A stretch of DNA of 64,000 nt from JANNOG01 sp050329415 (GTDB lineage: Bacteria; Actinomycetota; Actinomycetes; Actinomycetales; JBBAYJ01). The notes below the pieces were generated by a model that worked only from the letters and a program-made list of their open reading frames with translations, was not told the origin of the DNA and did not search any database. Below are positions 16,795 through 24,749 of the stretch, piece by piece. Location: positions 1 to 64,000 of the forward strand of contig JBHJOS010000012.1 of assembly GCA_050329415.1 (NCBI GenBank), given 5' to 3'. A program made the position numbers and the translations under genes. The number at the start of each line of letters is the position of its first letter. Position 1 is the first letter of the stretch.

Positions 16795-17987
16795 GCCCGC
16801 CCTTCGCCGGTGCCGCCCGTGCCGCTGCCCGTGTCCGGCGCCAGCAGTCGCGCCGTGGCCGCGTGCCGCACCTCGCCCGAGTGTGTCAGGCAGGCCCCGG
16901 CGACCACCTCGTCGTCGAGGTCCAGGCGCACCTCGCCGTCCGCGGTCACCAGCCCCAGCAGTGCCGTCACGTTCCCGCTGAACAGGCGGGAGGCGTCGAC
17001 CGGCACGCCGCTCGGCGCGTCCGCCATGCCCACCAGGCGCACCGTGCCCCCGGTCACCGCCACGTCCCTCTCCGAGCCCGCGACGACCCCCTCGACGTTG
17101 CCGCCGGACTCCGCGGCCAGGTCGACGACGACGCTGCCGGGCCGCATCCCGGCGACCATGGCGGCGGTGACGAGCAGCGGCGCCCGCCGTCCCGGCACCG
17201 CGGCGGTGGTGATCAGCGCGTCGGCGGCGGCCACGTGCGGGGCGAGCAGCTCGCGCTGGCGGGCCGCCCGCCCCTCGGTCATCTCGCGCGCGTACCCGCC
17301 GGCGCCTTCCAGCGCGTCGAGGTCCAGGTCCACGAACGTCGCCCCGACCGACCGGACCTCGTCGGCGCTGGCCGCGCGGACGTCGTAGGCGCTCACCACC
17401 GCACCCAGTCGCCTCGCCGTCGCGATCGCCTGCAACCCCGCGACCCCCGCCCCCAGCACGAGCACCCGCGCCGGCGGCACCGTCCCGGCCGCCGTCATGG
17501 CCAGCGGGAGAAACCGCGGCAGGTGCGTCGCCGCGAGGAGCGCTGCGCGATAGCCCGCGACGAATGCCTGGGAGGTGAGGGCGTCCATGCTCTGCGCCCG
17601 CGAGATCCGGGGCACCAGCTCCAGCGCCAGCGCCGTCACCCCGCTGGCCGCCAGCGCCCGGACCTCGGCCAGCTGGGTCGCGGGGGAGCAGAACCCCACC
17701 GTGACCGCCCCCGGGCGCAACCCGGCGATCGGTTCCCAGGTGAGCGGCCGGACGTGGGCGAGTACGTCGACGGCGGAGAGGTCGATCTCGGGCACGACGG
17801 TCGCACCCGCCTCCCGGTACGCCTCGTCCGCGGCGTCGGGAGACATCGCCAGGCCCGCGGCACCGGCCCCCGCCTGGACGGTGACCGCCAGCCCTGCCGC
17901 GGTCAGTGTGGCGACGGAGGAGGGGACCAGGGCGACCCGCCGCTCGCCCGGCGCCGTCTCGGCGAGGACGGCGACCGTCGCGGGCAT
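16791..17987 (-). CDS. pntAa: NAD(P) transhydrogenase subunit alpha, NAD-binding part
   Basis: 398-aa soluble chain. The N-terminal AlaDh/PNT domain (GERRVALVPSSV) is followed by the Rossmann NAD(H)-binding domain (VLVLGAGVAGLQAIATARRLGA cut at position 200). ATG 17987 is preceded 6 nt upstream by TACGGT, so the pnt operon is probably leaderless; the frame is open further upstream without support. First gene of pntAa-pntAb-pntB, joined by 4-bp overlaps. Confidence 0.95.
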   Translation of the reverse strand: MPATVAVLAETAPGERRVALVPSSVATLTAAGLAVTVQAGAGAAGLAMSPDAADEAYREAGATVVPEIDLSAVDVLAHVRPLTWEPIAGLRPGAVTVGFCSPATQLAEVRALAASGVTALALELVPRISRAQSMDALTSQAFVAGYRAALLAATHLPRFLPLAMTAAGTVPPARVLVLGAGVAGLQAIATARRLGAVVSAYDVRAASADEVRSVGATFVDLDLDALEGAGGYAREMTEGRAARQRELLAPHVAAADALITTAAVPGRRAPLLVTAAMVAGMRPGSVVVDLAAESGGNVEGVVAGSERDVAVTGGTVRLVGMADAPSGVPVDASRLFSGNVTALLGLVTADGEVRLDLDDEVVAGACLTHSGEVRHAATARLLAPDTGSGTGGTGEGRA

Positions 17988-18051
17988 GAGGTGACCGTAG
18001 CGGTCCGCGGAGCGGGAACCGGCCACGCGGCGGCCGGACCCGGACTCGCCC

Positions 18052-18942
18052 TCAGATCGCGGCCAGCAGCCGGACGATCGTCCGCCGCCCGGTCCGGGCC
18101 AGCCCCGGGTTCGACTCTCGGTAGTACCAGGCCAGCCCGAGGGCCTGCACGAGCGCCCACGCCATGCCGCGGCCCCACTCCACGTCGCCGCACCCCAGGC
18201 CGCGCCGGAGCCGCTCGCGCGGCCCGGCGTCCAGCAGGTGCCAGGCGGAGACCAGGTCGAGGGCGGGGTCGGCCGGGCCGAAGCCTCCGCCGTCCAGCAC
18301 CCCGGCCAGCCGGCCGTCCCGGACCAGCACGTTGCCGGGGACCAGGTCGCTGTGGCACATGGCGTCCCGGTCGGGACGGGGGAGGGTGCGCAGCGACGTC
18401 CACAGGTCGCGGGACCGGGGGACGTCGAGCAGGCCCTCGCTGCGCCCCAGGCACTCCTCGACCCAGTCGTCGTGCGTCGTGAGGTCGCCCCCGCGACCGC
18501 GGCCGGCGAACCGGCGGCCGCGGGTGTCCATCGCCCGGAGATTCGTCAGCAGCAGTGCCAGGTCGTCGGCGAAGGCGTCGGAGCCCCCGGGGTCCTCGAC
18601 CGTGGCATCCCGGCCGGGCAGCCAGGTCTGCACCGCCCACGGCAAGGGGTAGCCGTGTCCCGGCTCGCCGAGGGCGACCGGCACCGGCGCGGGGAACGGG
18701 CAGCCCGCGGCGAGCTCCCGGCAGGCGGCGGCCTCGGACTCGAGCCACCGCCGCACCGCTCCCGGATCCTCCGCGCGCAGCGGCAGCCGCACGGACAGGT
18801 CCTCCCCGAGCCGGAACACGGCGTTGACCGTCCCGTCCCCGGCGACCCGCCGCAAAGGCCGGTCGGCCCACGCCGGGAACTGGTCGGCCACGAGGGCGGT
18901 CACGGTGGCGTCGCGGATGTCCAGCTGATCGGGGTGCATCAT
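18052..18942 (-). CDS. Aminoglycoside phosphotransferase-family kinase
   Basis: 296-aa protein with the APH/ChoK fold. The catalytic loop is CHSDLVPGNVLV (HxDxxxxN) near residue 195, and the metal-binding segment is VLDGGGFGPADPALDL instead of the usual IDFG...GDP. The family phosphorylates aminoglycosides, macrolides or other small molecules; resistance cannot be inferred. ATG-ATG start at 18942 with CAGACT 8 nt upstream. Divergent from the XdhC-like gene, 33 bp apart. Confidence 0.85.
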   Translation of the reverse strand: MMHPDQLDIRDATVTALVADQFPAWADRPLRRVAGDGTVNAVFRLGEDLSVRLPLRAEDPGAVRRWLESEAAACRELAAGCPFPAPVPVALGEPGHGYPLPWAVQTWLPGRDATVEDPGGSDAFADDLALLLTNLRAMDTRGRRFAGRGRGGDLTTHDDWVEECLGRSEGLLDVPRSRDLWTSLRTLPRPDRDAMCHSDLVPGNVLVRDGRLAGVLDGGGFGPADPALDLVSAWHLLDAGPRERLRRGLGCGDVEWGRGMAWALVQALGLAWYYRESNPGLARTGRRTIVRLLAAI

Positions 18943-18975
18943 CGGGGACGAGTCTGGCGGAGAACGGGAGGCGGC

Positions 18976-19569
18976 ATGGGCGACGGGACCCAGCGGGCGG
19001 CGGAATGCGAGGTCGCGCACGGGCACGACGAGGCGGGTCCCGGACCGGTCGGTGCCGGGGGCGACCGAGTGGTCGTGGCGGTCTACGCCGGGGCGGTGGC
19101 CGGGGCACTGCTGAGGATCGCTGCGGAGTGCGGGTTCCGCACGGTCCTCGTCGAGCCCGACGCCTCGCTGCCGGCACCGGACGGCCTGCCGACTGCCACC
19201 GTCCGGGTCGCCGCGGTGCCGGAGGCGTCGAGCGACCTGCTGGACCGCGCGGACGTGGTGGTCTGCGACCACCACCGGGACGACCTCGGCGTCCCTCTGC
19301 GGGACGCGCTGGCCTCGCCGGCGCGCTGGGTCGGGATCATGGGCAGCCCCCGGCACGAGCCGCCACACGTCCCCGCGCTCGCCGCGCTGGGCGTCCCGCC
19401 CGAGGAGATCGCCCGCGTGCACCGGCCCATCGGCCTGGACATCGGGTCCCGGACCCCGGCCGAGATCGCGGTGTCGACCCTGGCGGGTCTGCTCGCCGAC
19501 CGCAACGGGCGTCCGGGCGGGCCGTACCGGGCGCCTGTGGGGGACCGGGAGCCGGAGCGCGCGACGTGA
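18976..19569 (+). CDS. XdhC/CoxI-family protein, Rossmann domain only
   Basis: 197-aa protein matching the C-terminal XdhC Rossmann domain (ILRIAAECG, GIMGSPRHE, IGLDIGSRTPAEIAVSTLAG). XdhC proteins bind and sulfurate molybdenum cofactor for xanthine dehydrogenase-type enzymes; the CoxL protein encoded 8 kb away is a plausible client. The N-terminal XdhC/CoxI domain is missing. ATG 18976 has a GGGAGG site 5 nt before. The stop overlaps the next start (GTGA, 19566-19569). Confidence 0.85.
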   Translation: MGDGTQRAAECEVAHGHDEAGPGPVGAGGDRVVVAVYAGAVAGALLRIAAECGFRTVLVEPDASLPAPDGLPTATVRVAAVPEASSDLLDRADVVVCDHHRDDLGVPLRDALASPARWVGIMGSPRHEPPHVPALAALGVPPEEIARVHRPIGLDIGSRTPAEIAVSTLAGLLADRNGRPGGPYRAPVGDREPERAT

Positions 19570-19949
19570 CTCACCCGGTGATGTACGACGACGACGATCC
19601 CCTGCTCGCCCGGGTGCGCGGGATCTGCCTCCCCCTGCCGGAGACCTTCGAGAAGGTGTCGCACGGCCGGCCGACGTTCTGGGCGGGGAAGCGCACCTAC
19701 GCCTGCTACGGGGTGCAGGGTTTCGGCGACACCCGGCTGATCGTGCGCCCCGCCGACCCCGAGCGGGAGGCCCTGGCCGCGGATCCCCGGTTCTCGGTGC
19801 CGCCGTACTGGGGTCCGAGCGGGTGGCTGGCGCTCGACCTCGCCGAGCATCCCGGCCTCGACGGGGACTGGACCGAGGTCGGCGAGATCGTCGAGGACTC
19901 CTACCGGCGGGTGGCCCTCAAGCGGATGCTCGTGGCTCTCGGCGACTGA
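19566..19949 (+). CDS. MmcQ/YjbR family DNA-binding protein
   Basis: 127-aa protein of the YjbR fold: an N-terminal CLPLPETFEKVSHGRPTFW segment, a beta core, and VGEIVEDSYRRVALKRM at the end. The family is a double-wing fold often annotated as DNA-binding, with no defined role. GTG 19566 overlaps the XdhC-like stop by 4 bp; an alternative ATG is 15 bases further on. Confidence 0.88.
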   Translation: MTHPVMYDDDDPLLARVRGICLPLPETFEKVSHGRPTFWAGKRTYACYGVQGFGDTRLIVRPADPEREALAADPRFSVPPYWGPSGWLALDLAEHPGLDGDWTEVGEIVEDSYRRVALKRMLVALGD

Positions 19950-19988
19950 CCGGGGTCCCGGGAACGCGGCGCGCGTAGCCTGCGGGGC

Positions 19989-20903
19989 GTGAGGGTCGAC
20001 GCGCACGCCGACCTCGAGGCGGTGCTCCGTCGGCGCCGCAGTCGCCACGTCACGCGCCGGAACCTGCCGCTGACCCGGCTGGCCTTGCGGCTGCTCGCCG
20101 GGTCCCGGCCGGTCACCGGCACCTCGGTCACGGTGCACCCCGACGGTCCGCGGCAGCTGCGGCAGATCCGTCGCAACGGGTCGACGAGCGACGCCGCGAT
20201 CCTGTGGATCCACGGCGGCGGCTACGTCCTCGGCTCCCCGAGGCAGGACGACCACCACGTCTCGCGGCTCGTCCGGGACCTCGACGTCGTGGCGGTGTCC
20301 GCGCACTACCGGCTGGCGCCCGCGCATCCGTTCCCCGCCGCGCTCGACGACTGCCACGCGGCGTGGCGATGGGTGCAGGAGCGGGCCGGCGACCTCTGCG
20401 TCGACCCGGCCCGGGTGGTCGTCGCCGGGGCGAGCGCCGGGGGCGGCCTCGCGGCGGCCCTGGTGCAGCGGATCCGCGACGAGGGCGGGCGGCAGCCCCT
20501 GGCCCAGCTCCTCGTCTACCCGATGCTCGACGACCGGACCGCGGCCCGCCGGGAGCTCGACGACCGGTTCCCGGAGTGGACCAACCGCAGCAACCTCACC
20601 GGCTGGTCCGCCTACCTGGGCCGGGAGCCCGGGGTCGATCCGCTGCCCGAGTACGCCGCGCCGGGGCGGCGGGCGGACCTCTCGGGCCTGCCGCCGGCGT
20701 GGATCGGGGTGGGCACGCTCGACCTCTTCCACGACGAGGACGTCGACTACGCCCGCCGGCTGACGGCGGCCGGGGTGCCGACGACGCTCGACGTCGTGCC
20801 GGGTGCCTTCCACGGGTTCGACGGCAGTGTGCCCGACGCGCTGGTGTCGCAGGCGTTCGAGCGCCGGCGCAACACGTGGCTGCGGGCGGTCCTGGCCCGG
20901 TGA
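19989..20903 (+). CDS. HSL-family alpha/beta hydrolase (esterase/lipase)
   Basis: 304-aa esterase of the hormone-sensitive lipase group. The oxyanion motif HGGGYVLGSP is near residue 76, the nucleophile motif GASAGGG near 145, and the late acid and histidine segments (DLFHDEDVDYA and GAFHGFD) are present. No signal peptide. The GTG start is 7 nt after a TAGCCT -10 box, so it is probably leaderless. Confidence 0.92.
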   Translation: MRVDAHADLEAVLRRRRSRHVTRRNLPLTRLALRLLAGSRPVTGTSVTVHPDGPRQLRQIRRNGSTSDAAILWIHGGGYVLGSPRQDDHHVSRLVRDLDVVAVSAHYRLAPAHPFPAALDDCHAAWRWVQERAGDLCVDPARVVVAGASAGGGLAAALVQRIRDEGGRQPLAQLLVYPMLDDRTAARRELDDRFPEWTNRSNLTGWSAYLGREPGVDPLPEYAAPGRRADLSGLPPAWIGVGTLDLFHDEDVDYARRLTAAGVPTTLDVVPGAFHGFDGSVPDALVSQAFERRRNTWLRAVLAR

Positions 20904-20995
20904 TCGGGTCGGGCACCTGTGGACAGCCGGTGTTCTCGTCCACAGGACGACCGGTCGGGCGATCTCGTGGCGGCGTGGCGTCCTAGCGTTCGGAC

Positions 20996-22675
20996 ATGGA
21001 CTCCGAGCTGGACCTGACGGCGGTGTTGGCGGGCGTGAGCACCGCCCTCGCGCCGTTGCGGGCGCTGCTCGGGGACGAGTCCTGGCGGGTGCCCGAGGCC
21101 GACCTGGTGGCCGGGCTCGGCGCCGTCGCCCGGGCGAGGGGCGCGCTGGAGGCGGCGCACCTGGCGATCCTGCGCGAGGTCGACGCCCGCGGTGTCACCG
21201 GGTCGGTCGGCTCGTCGCCGCTGGCCTCGACGGCCGAGCGGCTGGTGCGGGAGACGACCGGGGCGACACCCGCCGCGGCCCGCCGGGACGTGGCGGCGGC
21301 CCGGGCCACGGCGCCGGGTGAAGTGCTGGCTCCGTTCCTCGATCGGCTCGCCGAGGGGCGGGTGACGCGGGGGCACGTCGATGTCGCGGTCCGGTGCCTC
21401 GATCGCCTGCCGGACCACCTGACCGGCAAGGAGGGGGCGCGGCGAATCGTGCGCGACTTCCTCCTTACCGTCGACGACTCCGCCGCCGACGCCCGGACGC
21501 TGGACCGCTACGCCCGCCAGGTCCTCGCCCGGCTGGCCGACCAGGGCGAGGGCGCCCGCGACCCCGACGCCGAGCAGCGGCGCTTCCTGGACTTCGCCAC
21601 CGATGCCACCGGCATGCTCGTGGGCCAGTTCCAGCTGGACCCGGTCGCGGGGGCGGCGTTCCGGGCGGCGATTGCGGCGCAGTCCGCGCCGCAACCCGCT
21701 GTCGACCACGAGGGTCGCCCGCAGCGCGATCCGCGCACTCCCCGGCAGCGGCGCGCGGACGCGCTGACCACCCTGGTCGAGCAGGCGGCGGGGGTCGCCG
21801 TGCCCCGCCGGGGCGAGCGGCCGCGAGTCGTCGTCCACGCGACACCGGAACAGCTGGCAGGGGCAGGCGGTGCCGGGAGCGCCACCACCGAGGTGGGCGA
21901 GGTCCTGCCGTCGTGGGTCACCGGTCGCCTCGCGTGCGACGCGGTCCTCCAGCGGGTGGTCGAGGACTCGGACCGCCCCTCGCTCGGTCCGCTCGAGGTC
22001 GGCCGAGAGCACCGGCTCGTCACCCTGGCGCAGCGCCGGGCGCTGGCCGCCCGCGACCGCGGGTGCGTGATCTGCGAGGCCGAGCCCGACTGGTGCGACG
22101 CCCACCACGTGGTGCCGTGGGCGCAGGGGGGCGCCACCGACCTGCAGAATCTCGTGCTGCTGTGCCCGTCGCACCACACCGCGGTTCACGCCGGCAGCTG
22201 GCGCCTCGATCGCGACGACGGCGGCGCGCTCACCATGATTCCGCCGACCTGGGTGGACCCCCTGCGGCGGCCCCGACGCCCGGTGCAGCACGTCGTCGCC
22301 GACGCCGTCATGGAGATGACGTCGTGGACGCGCGAGCCCGTGGGTGTCCTCGACGGGGTGACGGCCGCCTCCTGTCCCGGGCCGCGCCCGGCGAGAGCGC
22401 CCGGGTGCGGTGATTCTCGTCCGGTCAGTGCGCCGAGCGCGGCAGCTCGTCGGCTGTCATCCGGAAAGGATGCTGCGGATGGCAACGAACGCCATGAACA
22501 TGGTGTACAGCGCCAGATTCAACACGCCCAGATACCCGAGACACAGGCCGATGATGGAGTGAACATGGCCGACCTTCTGCCGATACTGAGCCAGGGTGAA
22601 GCCGACGTGTCCCAGGACGACTGCAGCAACGGTGAATGGTGCCGTCCACCAGCCGAGGAACAGCCATACCCATAG
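20996..22675 (+). CDS. DUF222/HNH endonuclease family protein with read-through tail
   Basis: 559-aa frame. Residues 1-330 are the DUF222 region common in multicopy actinobacterial HNH proteins, and residues 355-400 the HNH module (CVIC, DAHHVVPW, NLVLLCPSHH). After about residue 440 the translation turns into low-complexity sequence and reads antisense through the DUF4190-like gene, so the natural stop seems lost. ATG 20996 lies 6 nt behind TAGCGT. Proposed roles include homing or self-limiting nuclease; none is proven. Confidence 0.85.
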   Translation: MDSELDLTAVLAGVSTALAPLRALLGDESWRVPEADLVAGLGAVARARGALEAAHLAILREVDARGVTGSVGSSPLASTAERLVRETTGATPAAARRDVAAARATAPGEVLAPFLDRLAEGRVTRGHVDVAVRCLDRLPDHLTGKEGARRIVRDFLLTVDDSAADARTLDRYARQVLARLADQGEGARDPDAEQRRFLDFATDATGMLVGQFQLDPVAGAAFRAAIAAQSAPQPAVDHEGRPQRDPRTPRQRRADALTTLVEQAAGVAVPRRGERPRVVVHATPEQLAGAGGAGSATTEVGEVLPSWVTGRLACDAVLQRVVEDSDRPSLGPLEVGREHRLVTLAQRRALAARDRGCVICEAEPDWCDAHHVVPWAQGGATDLQNLVLLCPSHHTAVHAGSWRLDRDDGGALTMIPPTWVDPLRRPRRPVQHVVADAVMEMTSWTREPVGVLDGVTAASCPGPRPARAPGCGDSRPVSAPSAAARRLSSGKDAADGNERHEHGVQRQIQHAQIPETQADDGVNMADLLPILSQGEADVSQDDCSNGEWCRPPAEEQPYP

Positions 22676-22835
22676 TCCACCGAAGAAGAAGCTGACGAGC
22701 CCGGTGATCAAGGACCAAGTCGCAGGTGGGTTCGAGAGCCTGGCCACGTAAGGCATAGGCCGCACGTCGTAGCCGCCGTGCCCGGGCCGGCCGCCCGGCG
22801 GCGGACCGGGCGGCGGACTGGGCGGCGGGGGTCAC
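22457..22835 (-). pseudogene. DUF4190-like membrane protein, frameshifted at its start
   Basis: From 22765 down to 22457 there is an intact 102-aa frame with two or three membrane helices (TWSLITGLVSFFFGGL; SIIGLCLGYLGVLNLALY), as in DUF4190. The same frame continues upstream as a Pro/Gly-rich head (PPGPPPGGRPGHGGYDV), typical for the family, up to an in-frame TGA at 22834-22832. A GTG at 22835-22833 would open the gene if the run of five C (22831-22827) had six. Either a slip or sequencing error, or translation starts at GTG 22765/ATG 22756. Confidence 0.65.
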
Positions 22836-22937
22836 GCGATGCCTTCGACTCTCATGTCTCACAGGACGATCGCCGAACGTGACCGCGATCCCCGTTCGAG
22901 GGACGCTACTCCTGCTCCGGCGCTCGGCTCCTGTCGG

Positions 22938-23915
22938 TCATCGCCCGCCCATCACGGTGAGCAGCTCGTACGCCACGTGCGACGCCGCCACCGCGGTGAC
23001 CTGGGCGTGGTCGTACGCCGGTGCCACCTCGACGACGTCCGCGCCGACCACGCGTGCTCCGGACAGTCCCCGCAGCGTCGCCAGCAGCTCACGGCTGGTC
23101 AGGCCGCCGGCCTCGGGCGTCCCGGTGCCCGGGGCGAACGCCGGGTCGAGGACGTCGATGTCGACGCTCACGTACACCGGCCGGTCGCCGACCCGGGACC
23201 GGACCAGCTCGACGACCCCCGCCGTGCCGAGGGTGTCGAACTCGGTCGCCGGCACGCACCGGAACCCGAGTGCGGCGTCGGCGGTGAGGTCCGACGCCCC
23301 GTACAGCGGGCCGCGGACCCCGACGTGGACGGCGGCCTCGCGGTCTACCAGGCCTTCCTCGACGGCCCGGCGGAACGGGGTGCCGTGGGTGTACGCGGCG
23401 CCGAAGTAGGTGTCCCAGGTGTCGAGGTGGGCGTCGAAGTGAACGACCGCGACCGGGCCGTGCCGGGCGGCCACCGCACGCAGCAGCGGCAGCGCGATCG
23501 TGTGGTCCCCGCCCAGCACGACCAGTCGCCCAGCCCGGTCGAGCAGGTCCCGGGCACCGCGTTCGACGTCGGCGACGGCGGCTTCGATCGAGAACGGGTT
23601 GGCGGCGATGTCACCCGCATCGACCACCTGCGCCGCGGCGAACGGCTCGGCACCCTCGGGACCGGCGGCGGGGTTGAACGGGCGGAGCAGGCGGGACGCC
23701 TCGCGGATGTGCGCGGGGCCGAACCGTGCCCCCGGGCGGTAGGACACCCCGCCGTCGAACGGCACGCCGACGACCGCGAGGTCGACGTCGCCGACACCGG
23801 GCTCGTCGATCCGCGGCAGCCGGGCGAACGTCGCCGGCCCGGCGAACCGCGGCACCAGCGAGGCGTCGACCGGTCCGACCGGACCGCCTGGCGGACCCGA
23901 GCGGGGGACGCTCAC
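22938..23915 (-). CDS. speB: Agmatinase / ureohydrolase
   Basis: 325-aa arginase-family enzyme. All manganese-ligand motifs are present: GGDHT, HFDAHLDTW and VSVDIDVLDPAFAPGTG. The N-terminal GVPFDGGVSYRPGARFGP block matches agmatinases, which cleave agmatine to putrescine and urea, but guanidinobutyrase is also possible. Start overlaps the methyltransferase stop by 4 bp. Confidence 0.9.
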   Translation of the reverse strand: MSVPRSGPPGGPVGPVDASLVPRFAGPATFARLPRIDEPGVGDVDLAVVGVPFDGGVSYRPGARFGPAHIREASRLLRPFNPAAGPEGAEPFAAAQVVDAGDIAANPFSIEAAVADVERGARDLLDRAGRLVVLGGDHTIALPLLRAVAARHGPVAVVHFDAHLDTWDTYFGAAYTHGTPFRRAVEEGLVDREAAVHVGVRGPLYGASDLTADAALGFRCVPATEFDTLGTAGVVELVRSRVGDRPVYVSVDIDVLDPAFAPGTGTPEAGGLTSRELLATLRGLSGARVVGADVVEVAPAYDHAQVTAVAASHVAYELLTVMGGR

Positions 23916-24670
23916 GGTGCCTTCCGGCCCACGACGGTGACGAGTCCGGGCGGCAGGACCTCGTCACCGAAACCGTGTGCCACGGCCGCCGCGACACCGT
24001 GCCGGGCGAGCAGATCCAGCAGCGGTGCGGGGTCGACGAGCACGTTGGTGTGGTCCTCGTCGTCGCGGCGCCAGAGGTCGTCGCCCTGGCGGACGAAGGT
24101 CGTGATGTGGCGGACGAACCGGCCCGGGTCGGGACTCGAGTACGTCACCACCAGCAGCCAGCCGTCCCCGGACCGAGAACGCGCAACGGTGAGGTCCTGC
24201 GCCTCGAAGTAGTCCGGCGCGCACAAGTCGACGGCCAGCACGCCCCCCGGTCGGAGCGCCTCGGCGGACGAGACCAGCGCGCCGCGGACGTCGGCCTCGG
24301 TGTCGAGGTAGCTCAGCACGTGCCCGACCGACACCACGGCGTCGCAGGCGGGGACGGGATCTGTGGGCAGCACCAGCGGAGCCACCTCGAGGTGTCCGGT
24401 CGACCGGTCGCCCGCGAACTCCCGGCCGAGCAGGTCGAGCACGTCGAGCATCGCCGGGCTGGCATCCGTGGCGATCACCCGGTGACCGGCGGCGAGCAGG
24501 TGCCGGGTGAGGTGCCCGCTGCCGGCACCGAGCTCGAGAACTGCCCCCCCGGCTGCCCGCACGGACTCGAGCAGGTGCAGGATGCCCGGGGCGCAGCGGT
24601 CTGCGTGGAAGGCGTATCCCTCGTGATGCACGCGGGCAAGATCCGGTCCGAAGTAGGGCACGCGGTTCAT
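23912..24670 (-). CDS. Class I SAM-dependent methyltransferase
   Basis: 252-aa methyltransferase. Motif I is VLELGAGSGHLTRHLL near residue 44, followed by VIATDASPAMLDVL, then the acidic post-I and motif IV region (CDAVVSVGHVLSYL). ATG 24670 lies 7 nt behind a CAGACT -10 box, so the mRNA is probably leaderless; the longer frame upstream is not supported. Coupled by 4 bp to the agmatinase gene, hinting at a common small-molecule pathway. Substrate unknown. Confidence 0.88.
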   Translation of the reverse strand: MNRVPYFGPDLARVHHEGYAFHADRCAPGILHLLESVRAAGGAVLELGAGSGHLTRHLLAAGHRVIATDASPAMLDVLDLLGREFAGDRSTGHLEVAPLVLPTDPVPACDAVVSVGHVLSYLDTEADVRGALVSSAEALRPGGVLAVDLCAPDYFEAQDLTVARSRSGDGWLLVVTYSSPDPGRFVRHITTFVRQGDDLWRRDDEDHTNVLVDPAPLLDLLARHGVAAAVAHGFGDEVLPPGLVTVVGRKAP

Positions 24671-24702
24671 GTGCGGGAGTCTGCCGCTCCCCACCCGACA
24701 CG

Positions 24703-24734
24703 GGCGCCCCGGGACCGGTCGGTCCCGGGGCGCC
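24703..24734 (-). terminator. Strong stem-loop after the M28 peptidase gene
   Basis: A perfect 15-bp inverted repeat (arms 24703-24717 and 24720-24734, GGCGCCCCGGGACCG and its complement) with a 2-nt loop lies 16 nt downstream of the peptidase stop. No T-run, as is usual for actinobacterial terminators. Confidence 0.75.
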
Positions 24735-24749
24735 TGAGCGGGACGCGTG

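Noticed and set aside
18052..18942. Antibiotic resistance gene
   Set aside because: The APH fold alone does not show resistance; chromosomal members of the family have diverse small-molecule substrates.
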